DNA of 64,000 bases from NCBI RefSeq assembly GCF_020283565.1, contig NC_060065.1, forward strand, positions 36,134,409 to 36,198,408. The letters are read 5' to 3'. Both the position numbers and the translations under genes were made by a program. The notes beneath the pieces were generated by a model, which saw nothing but the letters and a program-made list of their open reading frames with translations, made no database searches and was not told where the DNA came from. Source of the stretch: Trifolium pratense. Its lineage: Eukaryota > Streptophyta > Magnoliopsida > Fabales > Fabaceae. This document shows positions 41,468 to 53,927 of the stretch, in pieces (the first letter of the stretch is position 1; every line of letters begins with the position of its first letter).

Positions 41468-42349
41468 CTTAACATTAAGATTTTATTATTAGGAGTATTG
41501 TAATTTACTATTGAGTTATTAGAAAACCATTAATATATTTATTATTATTAGAAAACCATTAATAAATTTGATGTTATATTGTTGAAGGAGAATATATTTT
41601 ATAATTTATAAAAAAAAATTGGACAAGTTTATAATTTATAAATTGTTCACCAACAATTTTTTTCTTGGGAAGGATCAAATTACATTGTTGTAGTATTTGA
41701 GTAATATTAAATCACTCAATATATAATATTTTAAAAAATATAAATTTTACACCGTTGAACTGAAAAATTTATATCATATATAAATGATTCATGAATTTTT
41801 AAAAAAAAATATATAAATAATTTGATATGTTATTAAGAGTACGTCATCAAAACTAATTGTGTTCAATAAAAATAGATAAATCTTTAATATTTCAATTATA
41901 CTTCACTCGTTTTTAGAAATATTGCACAGACAACCTAATTTAGCAAATAAAAATAAGCATTTGGAACAAAAACAAAAAATTGGATACAAAAATTGGATAC
42001 AAAAAAATTATGAGAAAATATAGGCAACATATTAGAGTAGATTTTGTAAACATTAATTCACCTCCTTATTAGAGAAAATAATTCATTTCTTCCTCCTAGA
42101 AGAAAAAAATTGACTCAACCAAGATCAGTGTTCTTTAAATTAATTACATCACTTACCCTTTTCATATATATGGGTTTATTTGCTAGTTTTCTTACCATCA
42201 TCTTCTTACCTCATCTTATCTTGTAAGTACCATGTACAAACTAGTAACAATTAGTAACAAATGTACATCCAATACATCATGGTATATTTTGGTAGAATGT
42301 TCCATGGATTGTCTCTATTTCCAGGTGAATATTACGAATTAAAATTATC

Positions 42350-42625
42350 TCAAAATGGTGACACCATTAAGCGTTGGATTGAAAGTTTATATCATATAGA
42401 TTATTCATAATTTTTTTTAAAGAAATTGAAAATTATTTGATATGTTATTGAGAACCATCAAAATTAACAGTATTCAATAAAAAACGATAAACCGTTAATC
42501 TTGATGGATCTCAACAACATATCAAGTGATTTTCAATTTCTTTAAAAAAAAATTATGGATGATCTATATGATATAAACTTTCAATCTAACAGTGAATTTT
42601 GTAAAATTTGTATTATCTAGTTATA
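42350..42625. repeat. Foldback family E copy
   Basis: The left arm GGATTGAAAGTTTATATCAT is inverted at the right as GATATAAACTTTCAATC; AAATTATTTGATATGTTATT pairs with AACATATCAAGTGATTTTC. The centre holds two AACCGTTAATCTTGATG-like or inverted motifs. Confidence 0.6.
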
Positions 42626-45059
42626 ATGTTATTCACTCCTTGTGTACCATGCACCACTTAAGAGTCTTTGTTCATGTTAGACAAAGCATATGCTTGTGTG
42701 TGTATTGTATTTTTTTTTCTCTTAAAATTGGTTAACATAATTTCTAAACCTTCCAACTCACTTTCTACTCATAACTTCAATTCTAATTAAATTTAGCTGT
42801 GCAATGAAAATACAAGAGAGGGGGGGTGAGTTTCTCTGGGGTCAAACTCGTTATGTTTTCACAAACAAGAAAATCTTGGCCATATCTGCCATTAGGACCA
42901 CAAGTTTGGAGTAATTGATACCACATGCCTCTTGCTTCAACCATCCAAATACATAAAGTTAAGAAATGCATGTGTCACATATATACACCTTTCAATTATT
43001 GATTTGGTTATGCATGGTTTTCAATGTGAGCAAATTATGAAAAAGAAGTTGTGGACTAGAGGGATAAAATGGGAGTATTTATTTATTTTTTAAGAAAAAT
43101 TAGAGTCTTGGAGCCGTATGAGAAGTCTTTGATTAAGGACTTGTTTGGGAGGAATGGGAAATGGGCAGAGAAAGGGAAGATAGAGTGAAGGAGGCCCCCC
43201 TTTTATTGTTTGGAAACTAAAAATCAGCTAAAATAAGAAAATTTTGACAAGGAACTAAAAATCATATGTAACACTTACAAATAATATTCACCTACTCTCT
43301 TATGTAAGCTAAAATCAGATTGGCCAAATATTTTAATTTTATGTATTTTTTTGTTGTATAAATCATTCTTTTATTTTTTTGTTAGCACTTCAACGCTCAA
43401 ATCAGTGACAAGTCAAGATGAGTGTATATGAAATGAGGGAAATGTGTGTACCTCGAGGATGAGTGCAATAGTGTATATATAGGAGGTAGTGAGAGTAACC
43501 ATCTTGAGGGTCTCACGGTGTAATAAGTGGAATGAATAACAAATTAATATCCCATCCCATGACAGGGGTTGACATGTGTCATTTATCCGATATGTGTAGT
43601 GCGTTGTAAGATAACGATGCACCTTAACTTGGACGAGAGTGGGCTGTTGGGCCTAGACTGTAAATGGGCTGCCAGCATAGTGAACCTTGGTCCCTTCTGA
43701 AACACAATTGATTCAAAATCAAATTTTATCACCGCAAAACCAAACAACACACTTTGACGATTGTCACAACACTAGCACTCATATAAATTAAACTTGAAAA
43801 TCAAATGCCATTGAAAAAGATAAAATATATGTGAAAGTGACTCTGATGAGAAGAGAATGTCATTCACTCATTGTTTACTGTTAATCAAAAAGTTGGGAAG
43901 AGGAGGAAAGTACAAGTTACAGTTGCTTTGAGAAGTAATATATTCTTTGGATATAGTTCTCTAGTTAGGGGACCACTAAAGCAATTACATGATTCTGTAT
44001 AGGGTTTTCAAATGATACTATACGCATGACATTTACAGTTCTTCAATGAAGAACCTAATCTCATAAATGCATATAGTATGTATGTATAGGTTATCACAAT
44101 CTTACCTTCTTTGTCGTCAAGCTATTCTATGATTCCAACTGAATTCAAGCACTTGCTTTCACTTCCACATGCTTATATAGAAAGTTTATCTCAAATGGGA
44201 ACTAAGTTCAATTCAAAGAATATTGGGAGTCTTTGTGGCAATGTTATTGCAACATATTTTGCTTAGTTTAGTAAAACTTTATGATCAAATTCAGAACAGA
44301 GTAATTTGAAGTGTGATTAATTAATCAGCTATAAGCTTTTTTTTTTTTTTTTTTTTTTAACATACTATAAGCTATATGTGATCCATATATTCTCTTGGTA
44401 GTCATGAATTGTTATTAATGTTGTTTCTTACTCTACCCCGCACTCCCTAATAAATATATATAACATCCACCCATACATCAAATCATCAATAATTTTGATC
44501 CTTTCTCGACCTGAGATTTAGATGGTAAAGTTGTTTTGGTTCGTTGGATTCAATCGGTTGAACGGTGAACCTGTTCAGTAGGGTGGCACATGCACACACT
44601 TCGACGATTAAGTTAGTAAATGTCGAATGTAAAAATTATATTAGGGTTCATATATATGACATATCTGACCTAGACCATAAGATAGTCTTCTATAGCTGGG
44701 GAATTAGGGTTTTAGGGGACCTACAACCTTCTCTTTGACACATTTCTCCAAAGACATGTGTAGGGTGAACTCATTTGCATCTCATTTCAAATCATTTGAT
44801 TCTCGAACTAAGTTCAATGAATTAATTGTCGAGTCAAGAACTATTTTTCAGCCCTAATTACAACGAGATCTCGACAACACTCTCTCTTTATTAGAATGCA
44901 CACAATGTCGGTGCGTTAACACTTCTCGGTCGCTTATTAACTACAATATTATTTTTTTTATCAAGAGACTATTATTAGGACTAACCACTTAGTTAATGTC
45001 TGTCTTCCCTTTTCCAAAGTACTAAATACGAAAAATTATACATGAATTTTACCATTTGT

Positions 45060-45305
45060 TGGGCAACCCATTATCAGGCCATCCACCAAGCCCAATAATG
45101 TTGGACGTGAAGGGGTGTGTTAAGAAGTCTCACATCGGATGTGAGTTGGCCTGAACAATAATTTATAAGTAAGAGGCAATCTTCACCTTACAAATCAGGC
45201 TTTTATACCATTTTAGAATTGAGAGTTTGACCTAACTCAATCCTATTAAGGTGAGAATTGTCTCTTGTTCAGGCCAACTCACATATAATGTGAAACTTCT
45301 TAACA
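45060..45305. mobile_element. TRIM relic with inverted second LTR
   Basis: 45060-45117 resembles the internal 3' part of the TRIM at 7361 (GCCCAATAATGTTGGACGTG-like). From 45118 an LTR starts TGTTAAGAAGTCTCACATCG. A second copy in the opposite orientation ends at 45305 (AACTTCTTAACA). The two form a large palindrome, unlike the direct-repeat layout of a normal TRIM. Confidence 0.5.
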
Positions 45306-45398
45306 AAAGTTGCGAGAAAAAATGTGAGTACACATAAAATTTTGGCATCCCCTTTGTATAAAAGTATACATATATCTTTAAATAAAAAAAAAGTATAG

Positions 45399-45406
<8 letters not shown>

Positions 45407-45474
<68 letters not shown>
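45407..45474. repeat. (AT)34 microsatellite
   Basis: Uninterrupted AT dinucleotides of 68 bp. Confidence 0.95.
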
Positions 45475-45476
<2 letters not shown>

Positions 45477-45487
45477 TTTTCAATGTA

Positions 45488-45940
45488 CAGTAGAAACTCT
45501 TTAAATTAATAATGTCAGGACCGAAGAAATTTATTAATTTAGAGAGTTATTAATTTATCGATAAATTAATAATTATTAATTTAAAGAGTTTTTAAGTAAT
45601 TATATTGTACATACCAAACAAAAAGACAAATTAGTCTATGCCTCTTAGAATTACGTTGCAGCGAACCTTGAGACTCAACGTAAATTAGTAACTATTGTGT
45701 TCATATGCATTGGAAACAGACAACTATTGAATCATATTTCAATAAAGTGTAATATTTTTTTTTCAGTTTCTATGAATTATTAATTTATGATTTTCTTGGG
45801 ACCGAAAATTATAAAGGGATCTCCCGAAAAATTATTATCTTATTATTTTATCGAGTTTTTCAATTTTTTACATTGGCCCAAGTCGGGACTGGACAAATTT
45901 ATTATTTTAGAGAGTTTATTAATTTAAAGAGTTTCTACTG
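45488..45940. mobile_element. Emigrant/pogo-like MITE
   Basis: Terminal inverted repeats CAGTAGAAACTCTTTAAATT (right end in inverse), with TA on both sides (45486-45487 and 45941-45942). The terminal sequence and TA duplication resemble the Emigrant/Lemi1 pogo-like family known from Arabidopsis and Medicago. 453 bp, noncoding. Confidence 0.65.
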
Positions 45941-46067
45941 TATTACCTTCTATTTGTTAAAATATACATATATTTCATCAAATTTATGTAGGCTTATATA
46001 ATTTAGTGGGAAGCATTTTTGAAATAGTGATATCCATTTGAATTAAGTCAATACAGGAGATAACCCA

Positions 46068-46165
46068 CTTGGGTTGATGCATTGGTATTGGCTTGGAACT
46101 TGGAAGAGGTCTGATGTTCGATTCTCTTTGTTGCCAATTTGGATGGGTTAATTTAGCTTCTTCAT
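46068..46165 (+). repeat. SINE-like tRNA-derived fragment
   Basis: CCACTTGGGTTGATGCATTGG (A-box region) is followed by GTCTGATGTTCGATTCTC (B-box). The arrangement matches common plant SINE heads; the 3' end is not resolved. Confidence 0.45.
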
Positions 46166-46347
46166 AAAAAAGTCAATACAAGAGATAGAGTGCGATGTTA
46201 ATACTCTTCACAAATATAAAAATACATGAATATATTTAATATTCATAAAAGATATAGTATTTGTAATTAATTATATAACAAATGATAAACTAAAAAAATG
46301 GTTTTAATTTTATTTGAAGATGTTTAGTAATTTGTGTTTTAATTTTA

Positions 46348-47247
46348 GGCGGATTCTAGCGTGGGACATTGAAACATATCTCTCACACATGGGAGAGCTA
46401 AAATACATGTTATAGCAGGTGGAGCCTGTTATTTATATATTTTTTTAAAACATGATTTATTTATACTTTAAATTATTTATAAATATTCTGGTTATAATAG
46501 TTTCTCTGCAGAATTTCCTACGAAATCCGATCTATGTTGTTTATCTTATAAATATTCTGGTTATAAATTGTTTATCTTATAAATCATACAAAATATATTT
46601 CCAATGATTTTCAATTGTATTTTCAATCAATAATAGCTTCAAACTCATATCAAAGAACAAGTCTAAAAACGTGGAAATAAAAATAAAAAGAAAATGAATC
46701 AGATCTATGTTGATGAGGGGAAGAATTAGTCATCTTCTTTGAGTGATTTGTTTGAAATAATCAATTTGTTGTGAAATGGGAAGATGAAAAGTTTGATGGC
46801 TCGTGGGGAAGGAAAGTGAACACAACAACAAGAGTATATGACGACGCAAATTTTTTGCTCTAGTTCTTTTGAGAATTTTGGGTTTGTCGAACTCGGTTAA
46901 CAAGTTATTGTTAATTAGCACAAAAAAATTTCTGGGTTTGTTGCATCTTCTTCCATAGTTAGTATAGGACCGGGAGGTGGGTGGGGAAGATGAATCTGGA
47001 GGTGCTTCCATGTTACCCGTGATTTTTTTTGGTACATGTATTAAAATAAAATATTTAAGTGAAATAAATTATTAAAGTAAAATAATAAATTAAATAATAA
47101 AAACCTGCTATTACTGTAGCAACAGGTTCCCTATATTTCATCATACTTCATCACAGCCGTTTAATTGTTTTTCAGCATATCACACGGTTAAAACTCAGTC
47201 TCTCATAAGTGAGAGACATGTTGCAGTCACCCATGCTAGAATCCGCC
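46348..47247. mobile_element. Mutator-like nonautonomous element
   Basis: 900 bp with long terminal inverted repeats (GGCGGATTCTAGCRTGGG at the ends, homology extending about 60 bp through the CATRTCTCTCAC region) and a perfect 9-bp target duplication TTAATTTTA (46339-46347 and 47248-47256). The interior carries a minus-strand frame of 93 codons (46730-47011) starting MEAPPDSSSPPTSRSY, which may be captured host sequence, plus a direct repeat of TTATAAATATTCTGGTTATA (about 46482 and 46545). No transposase was seen. Confidence 0.8.
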
Positions 47248-47769
47248 TTAATTTTAAGGGTATTATGTTTTTTTTTTTTTTACGATTTAGTGTTGACATG
47301 TGTTACCATATTATTTGCCAACTAAAAAACAGCAGGCCCACAAGATTCCACAACATTCCGTTCGTGAATAGACAGTGAGGACTAAATACAAAAAGGGAGA
47401 CAAAATAGAGATTTAAAAAAAAAAAATAGGGATTATTTTAAAAATCGGTCCAAAATATAATGACTAAAAATATATTTAATCCAATAAAAATTAACTAATT
47501 TTAAAATATTTAATATTATTATTCCAAATTATGGTTAAAATTACCAATTATCTCTGAAAGGAAAGAAAATCAAGACAAATATTTGATAAGATCAAATGAA
47601 GACAAAGCGAAGTATTTCCCATTTTATGAAATTAATTCCATATGGTATTTTAATTATTTAATCATTTTTTTTGACGAATTATTTAATCACATTGTGTCCA
47701 TGATAAACAGGTCACTACTACGATGGACCATCTTTACAAGTGGTCCACCGTGGACAAGTAATCTACCGA

Positions 47770-48035
47770 ATATGAATTTTACAAAATTTGCTATTGGATT
47801 GAAAGTTTATATCGTATAGATCATCTATAAATTTTTTAAATTTTTTTGAAAATCATTTGATATGTTATTGAGACCCAACAAGATTTACGTTATTTAATAA
47901 ACCGTTAATCTTGATGTGTCTCAATAACATATCAAATGGTTTTTAATTTTTCTAAAATTTTTTATGGATGATCTATATGATCTAAACTTTCAATCCAACG
48001 GTGAATTTTGTAAAATTCGTATTCGTTATAATGTT
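47770..48035. repeat. Foldback family E copy
   Basis: GAATTTTACAAAATTTGCTA and GGATTGAAAGTTTATATCGT on the left are mirrored by CTAAACTTTCAATCCAACGG and GAATTTTGTAAAATTCG on the right. The arms pair through ATTTGATATGTTATTGAGAC / TCTCAATAACATATCAAAT. It ends about 375 bp upstream of the LOB-domain ATG. Confidence 0.6.
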
Positions 48036-48350
48036 ATTTATGATTGGTCTACCATGAACCACTTGATAAAATGGTCGATATTAGAATTTACCTAATAAAC
48101 AACATCATTTTCATCCTCACATTTCCATTTTTGACCAACACATTTCCTTTTTTTTTTTTTTTTTCTTTCTTGTTATTAATCCCAACATTTATACCATCGT
48201 ATCACAAAAGGCTTATTTTTTGTATCGTGGTATAATGATTTTACTTAATTGTAATTAATTCACCTTTGAATTTAGACTTTTCAAAAGTGTCATCGTCTTT
48301 TGACCTTTGAATCACTTTTATAATAGTCTATTTTCTTTTTAACAAATTAA

Positions 48351-48360
48351 TTTATAAATA
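48351..48360 (+). promoter_or_regulatory. TATA box of LOB-domain gene
   Basis: TTTATAAATA lies 51 bp upstream of the ATG at 48411. Confidence 0.6.
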
Positions 48361-48410
48361 CCCCCATGAGATAGTTCCTATAGCATCCCTTCATATCATT
48401 TGTACCCACC

Positions 48411-49230
48411 ATGAGATCGAGTTGCAATGGGTGTCGCGCACTTCGTAGAGGTTGCAGTGAAAATTGTATCATCAAGCCTTGCCTTGAGTGGATCCGTTGC
48501 CCCGAAACTCAAGCCAGGGTCACCCTCTTCCTTGCCAAGTTCTATGGCCGAACCGGTTTGCTCAACCTCCTTGCTAATGCTACCAACAAAAATTCCATAG
48601 GTATCTAGCTCGGTTCGCTATCATAGTATAACAATCAATCATGATTTTAAACTATAGTTGTAATTACATTGCAAATCTTTTTATTGTGATAAAATGCTAG
48701 GAAATGTGGTTGTTGCGGACACAATCTATTGCATGTCACAATTTAAAACAACGAATCAATTTCAATCTTTCATAGATTTGACATCAACTTTGATTTAATT
48801 TTTAATATATGATGCTTAATGTTGACTAGTCGTCATATAGCCAATTATATTCAAATTTAATTTTAAAAAATGAAGCAATATAATTGATTCATTGTTTTCG
48901 TTCTTAATTAATAAAAACATAACGATTTTTTTGTCACAATTTTCAGCTGTGTTCAAATCATTGTTGTACGAGGCTTCAGGTAGATTGGCGAATCCCACAC
49001 ATGGAGCACTCGGTTTATTGCTCACTGGAGAATGGAGCCGATGTGAAGCTGCAGTTGAAGCCGTGCTGACTGGATCAAATATTAACGTTGTTACAGTTGT
49101 TGATGGACAAACATCACCATGTACAGGCATTGTTTTGAAATCAGATTTGGAGAATGGCAACATGAAAACTGCAGAAGCTTCATCGGTGATTGAGACAGAG
49201 CCAAATGGAATTGCTGAAACTCACTCTTGA
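48411..49230 (+). CDS. LOB domain (LBD) class II transcription factor, short form
   Basis: Plant-specific DNA-binding regulator. Two exons, 48411-48600 and 48947-49230 (phase 1, GT-AG), giving 157 residues. The zinc-finger-like C block [15 protein letters not shown] (CX2CX6CX3C) starts at residue 5; then [15 protein letters not shown] and, from exon 2, [15 protein letters not shown] and [14 protein letters not shown]. This arrangement without the leucine-zipper-like coiled coil is class II (LBD37-42 type; members affect nitrogen and anthocyanin metabolism or hypoxia responses). It is shorter than the ~200-250 residues usual for the class. A few residues are missing between the GAS-like block and the second half, and the usual Cys of EACGR is Ser here. 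The C-terminal tail (about 45 residues) has no motif I recognise. Start chosen at the first ATG after the TATA box, giving the canonical MR-SCNGCR N terminus. Confidence 0.9.
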
Positions 49231-49450
49231 CTTCAATTTCCAATCAAACAATGGCAAGAAGTCAGATAATAATTAATTATATGTAATTCGGTTTCTTTTG
49301 AAAAAGATATACTTTTTTATTAGACAGTAGTACCAATAACTAGAGGTTGTTTGTTTTCCTTATTTGTCCCATCCTTTTTATCCATATATGTTCAGCTGTA
49401 TGAACAAGTTTTTCTCTTCAAGTTTTATTAATAATATATAAAAATTATTA

Positions 49451-49574
49451 CTCCCTCCGTCTCAAAATATAAGCAAAAATGGGTTAACAAAAGTTAATGT
49501 ATCTGGTCCAAATTTTACACCTAATACATCAACTTTTGTTATCACTTTTTGTTTATATTATGAGACGGAGGGAG
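49451..49574. mobile_element. Stowaway-type MITE
   Basis: 124 bp with CTCCCTCCGTCTCAAAATATA / TATATTATGAGACGGAGGGAG ends and TA duplications (49449-49450 and 49575-49576). Confidence 0.9.
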
Positions 49575-50387
49575 TATCTTAGAAAGTAGAATGCGATCAT
49601 GAAAAGTTCATTCCATCATATTCTTTTTCTTATTGTGTTAAGAGTTGCACTATTTGTAGGGAAGAAAATCTACACGAATTGTATCACGAACGCTTAAGTG
49701 TAAAATCTTCTATTTAGCGGAATACATGAGTGGATAAGGACAACAGAGTAAATGTTATAGTTTGGATTATACCATCTAAGATAGTGTTTTACTTATTTTT
49801 ATTAAAATATGACACAAAAAATCTTTAATACAAAGCAAAGCATAATAGTTTTTTTCTTTTTCATTCTTTTAAATATAAAGTTTTGATATGATCTTAAAGA
49901 TCAAGACGATACATTATAGTTTAAAGTAATTATCCAGAAAAAGAAAATTTTAACACTCAAAATGTATTTACAAATGCGCTAATATATTATCCAAACATAT
50001 AAAATTCCCATATTGAAAATGAGATTTAAATGTACACCATAAGATTTAAGTGCAATAGATTCATACATGTGATAAAATAAATTAGTTGGACACATAGTAA
50101 GAAAATATAGAGGAAAGAAAGGAACCCTAACCTATTTTTTTCATAAAGAAGCACTAACCTTTCAATTCAAATGAATTAAATGAAGTCTAAGATTTTTATT
50201 TTTTGGGAATCATAAAAATATTATATATAGATATATGTATAAATAATTACACGTTCCTTCAAAAAAAATATAAATAATTACACATGAACAAAAGGTAGAC
50301 GGATAACAAGCTACACGGCTAATCCTTTTTGAATGTGGTTATATACATATATACACACACACACACACACTACTACTACTACTAAGT

Positions 50388-50500
50388 TTAGCTCAATTGA
50401 TAGGAATGTTGTATTATATATGTAGGGGGTTGGGCTTCGAACTCCGGTCATGTCACTTATCTACCTTAAGGGTGAAATTTTATAGCCAATAATAGACTAC
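50388..50500 (+). repeat. SINE-like tRNA-derived fragment
   Basis: TTTAGCTCAATTGATAGGAA (A-box-like) and GGCTTCGAACTCCGG (B-box-like) are followed by CTTATCTACCTTAAGGGTG. It belongs to the same family as the minus-strand copy at 29890. Confidence 0.5.
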
Positions 50501-50611
50501 TTGACAAAAAAATAAAAATAATAATAAAATATGTAAAAAATATTTTTTGCAAATGATTAATTTTTTTTTGTTTACAATGAGCTGGGGATCGAACTCAAGA
50601 CTTATAACGTA

Positions 50612-50913
50612 CTCCCTCCGTCCCAAATTATAAGGAAACAAAACCCATTTTTTTTGTCCCAAATTATAAGGGAGAAAGTCATTTTCAAGAATGTTTTTCC
50701 CTTATTCTCATAAAATTAAATGTAAATTGCATTTAATTTTCTCTCTCTACCCTTTTCTCAATAAATAACAACCAATAAAAATTGTTTTTACAACTTCCTA
50801 TGCAACTTATTCCAAGGAAAACCCACAAAAACATATTTCAAATTCTCATATTTTACTTTTTCTTAATAAGTGTGATTTTTTTTATTTTCTCTTATAATTC
50901 GGGGCGGAGGGAG
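50612..50913. mobile_element. Stowaway-type MITE, long form
   Basis: 302 bp; ends CTCCCTCCGTCCCAAATTAT and ATAATTCGGGGCGGAGGGAG with TA on both sides. Internally the TCCCAAATTATAAGG motif is repeated at about 50657. Confidence 0.85.
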
Positions 50914-53635
50914 TACTACTCAAACCTCTCACCACCGGACCAAACCTATTGACTTACCAAATGACAATTGGTTTGTGGCTGGGCAACAACAAGAATGACA
51001 TTTATATCTCTTAAATGATAAGAATGACATTTATATCTCTTAAAGTAAGTATTATTGTCCATTGCCGCCCTCCTTAAAAATCAATACCACTTTTTTACTA
51101 CCAAAGCTAAAGAATATTGAAGATCAACAAAAATACTCAAACTATATTATAGGTAACATCTTTATGTTGTTATCTCTTTCTCTACTTTAAGCTGACTGAT
51201 GTTTTGGTCCCAACCTTTCCTTTTGCTAAACAGAGCCCACAATGGTAATTTGAGTATATGCTTTGTAGTTCCCCAATTACAGTAAAAATCTGATGACAAT
51301 TTTCTTCCTCTTATTTCTTTGTTACCTTTAGGCTTTTTCCTCTAAGGCTATATAATTTGGGAGTTTTTTTAGCTGCTTGATGAGTTTCTCAAATATCATT
51401 CTCTACTTAAGTAATGAACAATGTTTTTTTTTTTTTATCAAATTTATCATTTTATAACATCCACAACTTAAGTACCAGATGAAATAAAAATAGGGGGCAC
51501 GAGGATTTACTTGATGGGCCCAAATTCAAAGACCCAAAAAGATGTAGCTGAAAAATTGAAAGGGTCCTCTGCCACTTATTGCCCTATAGTTAGATTAGAT
51601 GAACAAAACTAGAAAATAATATAGTACTTGTTTCTCTTATAAATCAAAAGTTTATGCCAATATTTGTATTGTGATGTATACCCATGATGCTTCTATGTAA
51701 AGTTTTCTAAGTGGTGGCAAGCTTTAACCAAAGAAGTTTTTACTACAAGTTATATAAAATTGAGTATGAGCATATCAATGTATATAATAAGTACATTGAC
51801 AACTAAAGGAAACTAAACGAAAAAAAATTGACAAACTTTTAAATACCAACACACACATATATATATATATAGGACACAATTGACAACATTTTTTTTTTAA
51901 AATTGACAAACTTTTAAATACTATCACATATATTACCGTGCAAAATATTGTTACGTGTCGCACATTATATCACACTTTTAATCTGAAGTATCGATGTTAC
52001 ATGGCTACATAGGTGATTATGACCAATTGAGAAATGAACTATATCAAGTGTACCTTTTTGCTAAAGGTTCCACTCATTCTAAAAGCTATATATTCTCATG
52101 CTCGAGCCTCTCTTTTTTTCCTGTTAGACTTGGTGTGTAGCTAGGCATGATATGATATGAGCTAAGTACTTTTTTATACTGGCAGTCACATGGTAATGAA
52201 TATAATTTTTGTAAATTTATATCATATTGGTTTCCTTCTATGTATCATATATTCTATGATGTCCTTGTAAAAAGCACAAAGCGGTTGGAAGTTGGTACCT
52301 ATTTTAACCATTTCTTTGTCTTATAGAATCAATCACCTTAATTAGTAGGAATTCTCACCTTAGTCTCACCCCAAATGAACATACTATATGTTGAAAAAAA
52401 TTCAACTTAAGTAATAGCTTTAAAACTAAAATTAAAGTTGTTTGGTAAATGTTTTTTTTTTATTAAAAAAAAGTTCAAATTAAGTTGTTTTTTTAATTAT
52501 TATAATACGGTTAAAAGATATGTTTGATAATATATTATAATTTTTCTTAAAATATAGAATCTGTTCTTTTCTTACTAGAGCTTTCAAGTTGTTCTTTTCT
52601 TACTAGAGCTTTCAAAAATTGTTGTTTGGTCTAACTTCTTATTTGTAAAGAAAAAGAAGAGGGAAAAAAGTTAGGCAAAACACTACCTTAATTTCAATAT
52701 CATCACCATCACTATCAAATTATATATGGTTGTGATCCTTAGCTTGATTGATGACAATGTGAAAGGAAACCTATTCAAGCAAGTTTGACAAGAAAACTAA
52801 GATATACAAACGACATAAATTGGAGATGTGATTCATGACATTTGCCCAATTCCAATCCCAATTTATAATAGCATATATAAGTAGCTAAGTTAATTACTTA
52901 TGTTAATAGTTTTCCATGTTTAGCAACCTATTGAACTATATTTTCTATATCTTCATAAATTGCGGCAATAGCATACCTTAATTAAATAAGTTCCGTACAT
53001 AAACTTAAAAGTCATCACATCATCACTATTAATTAGTGGCTGAAAACACTGTAGTTGAAGTGAAGCTTACAAATCTATTACGTGTGAAAAATCTTTCTCA
53101 AAATAATATAGTTTGAGATATACTTTATGGTTCATATTGTTCCTCCCTATTAATTAGCAAATTCATGTTAGTAGATTTTTCATTATGCTAAAAATGGGTA
53201 ACTAGCTACATGTGCTATTTTATATAGATTAGATTATATTATGCTATAGTATAGTATAGTATTTATAAGGTCTCTATGTATATTTTGTGTTCTGAGTCCT
53301 TTGCCTTACGGCACACGTTTTGTGCCTAAAGAGGGAAAAAGTAAAGGAAGAAAATTTTGTTTGTACAATTGAAACTTTCCAAATGGTGCTTCTACAAATG
53401 GTGAGAAAATTTGTTATCTTTTCATAAAATAGATGACTACAATTGCAATTTGGATTGGCTACTTTGAGTTTAGACTTTAAACCATCTTGGGCTAAGAATT
53501 AAATTAATCTTTTGATTTGAATGTACATGTGAGGAAGAAATTTGTTAAATTTGCTTGATGCGGTAATTTTTAGGTCTTGCTCCAAAAGGGGAAAACATGA
53601 ATCAAACTAATGTGCAAATGTTTCCTATTAGGTTA

Positions 53636-53800
53636 TGCTGCCGGTTACTAAACAGTGTCTTCAAGCCAATGATTAAGAAAATAAAAATTGTAATATAATT
53701 TTGAAATAGTGCATTTAATGCATTGGAATTTTAAAAATGAATCTTTTATATTTAAAACTTTTTGTTTTTTCATTTTTGTTTTCTTACCCATTGTTCCGAA
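53636..53800. repeat. MITE family D copy (degenerate)
   Basis: Starts ATGCTGCCGGTTACTAAACA with ACAGTGTCTTC and ends TTTTCTTACCCATTGTTCCG; the core is AT-rich as in the other copies. The Stowaway element at 53804 lies immediately to its right. Confidence 0.4.
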
Positions 53801-53803
53801 GTA

Positions 53804-53927
53804 CTACTCCGTCCCAAAATATAAGGGAAAATTGGTCAAAGAAAGTTGATGTATTTGGTTAAAAATTTGGACTAGATACATCAACTTTAGTTGACTAATT
53901 TTTCCTTATATTTTGGGACGGAGGGAG
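53804..53927. mobile_element. Stowaway-type MITE
   Basis: Ends CTACTCCGTCCCAAAATATA and TATATTTTGGGACGGAGGGAG, TA on both sides (53802-53803 and 53928-53929). Closely similar in size and core (GTTGATGTAT / ATACATCAAC) to the copy at 49451. Confidence 0.85.

Larger units (their letters stand above)
35160..48340. other. 13-kb gene-poor spacer
   Basis: No intact gene was seen between the divergently placed AG and LOB-domain genes. Transposon-derived segments are listed separately. The remainder, for example 38100-40000, 41500-42350 and 42630-45050, is AT-rich DNA in which I recognise nothing beyond MITE relics: near 39510-39600, and a partial family E arm at 41735-41900. At 44520-44880 there is a stretch of mixed composition that may be LTR-derived. 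Confidence 0.5.

Noticed and set aside
42783..43622. Minus-strand frames of 62-69 codons
   Set aside because: Short, no domain, no splice partners or promoter; treated as chance.
45232..45483. Minus-strand frame of repeated Tyr-Ile
   Set aside because: Translation of the (AT)n microsatellite.
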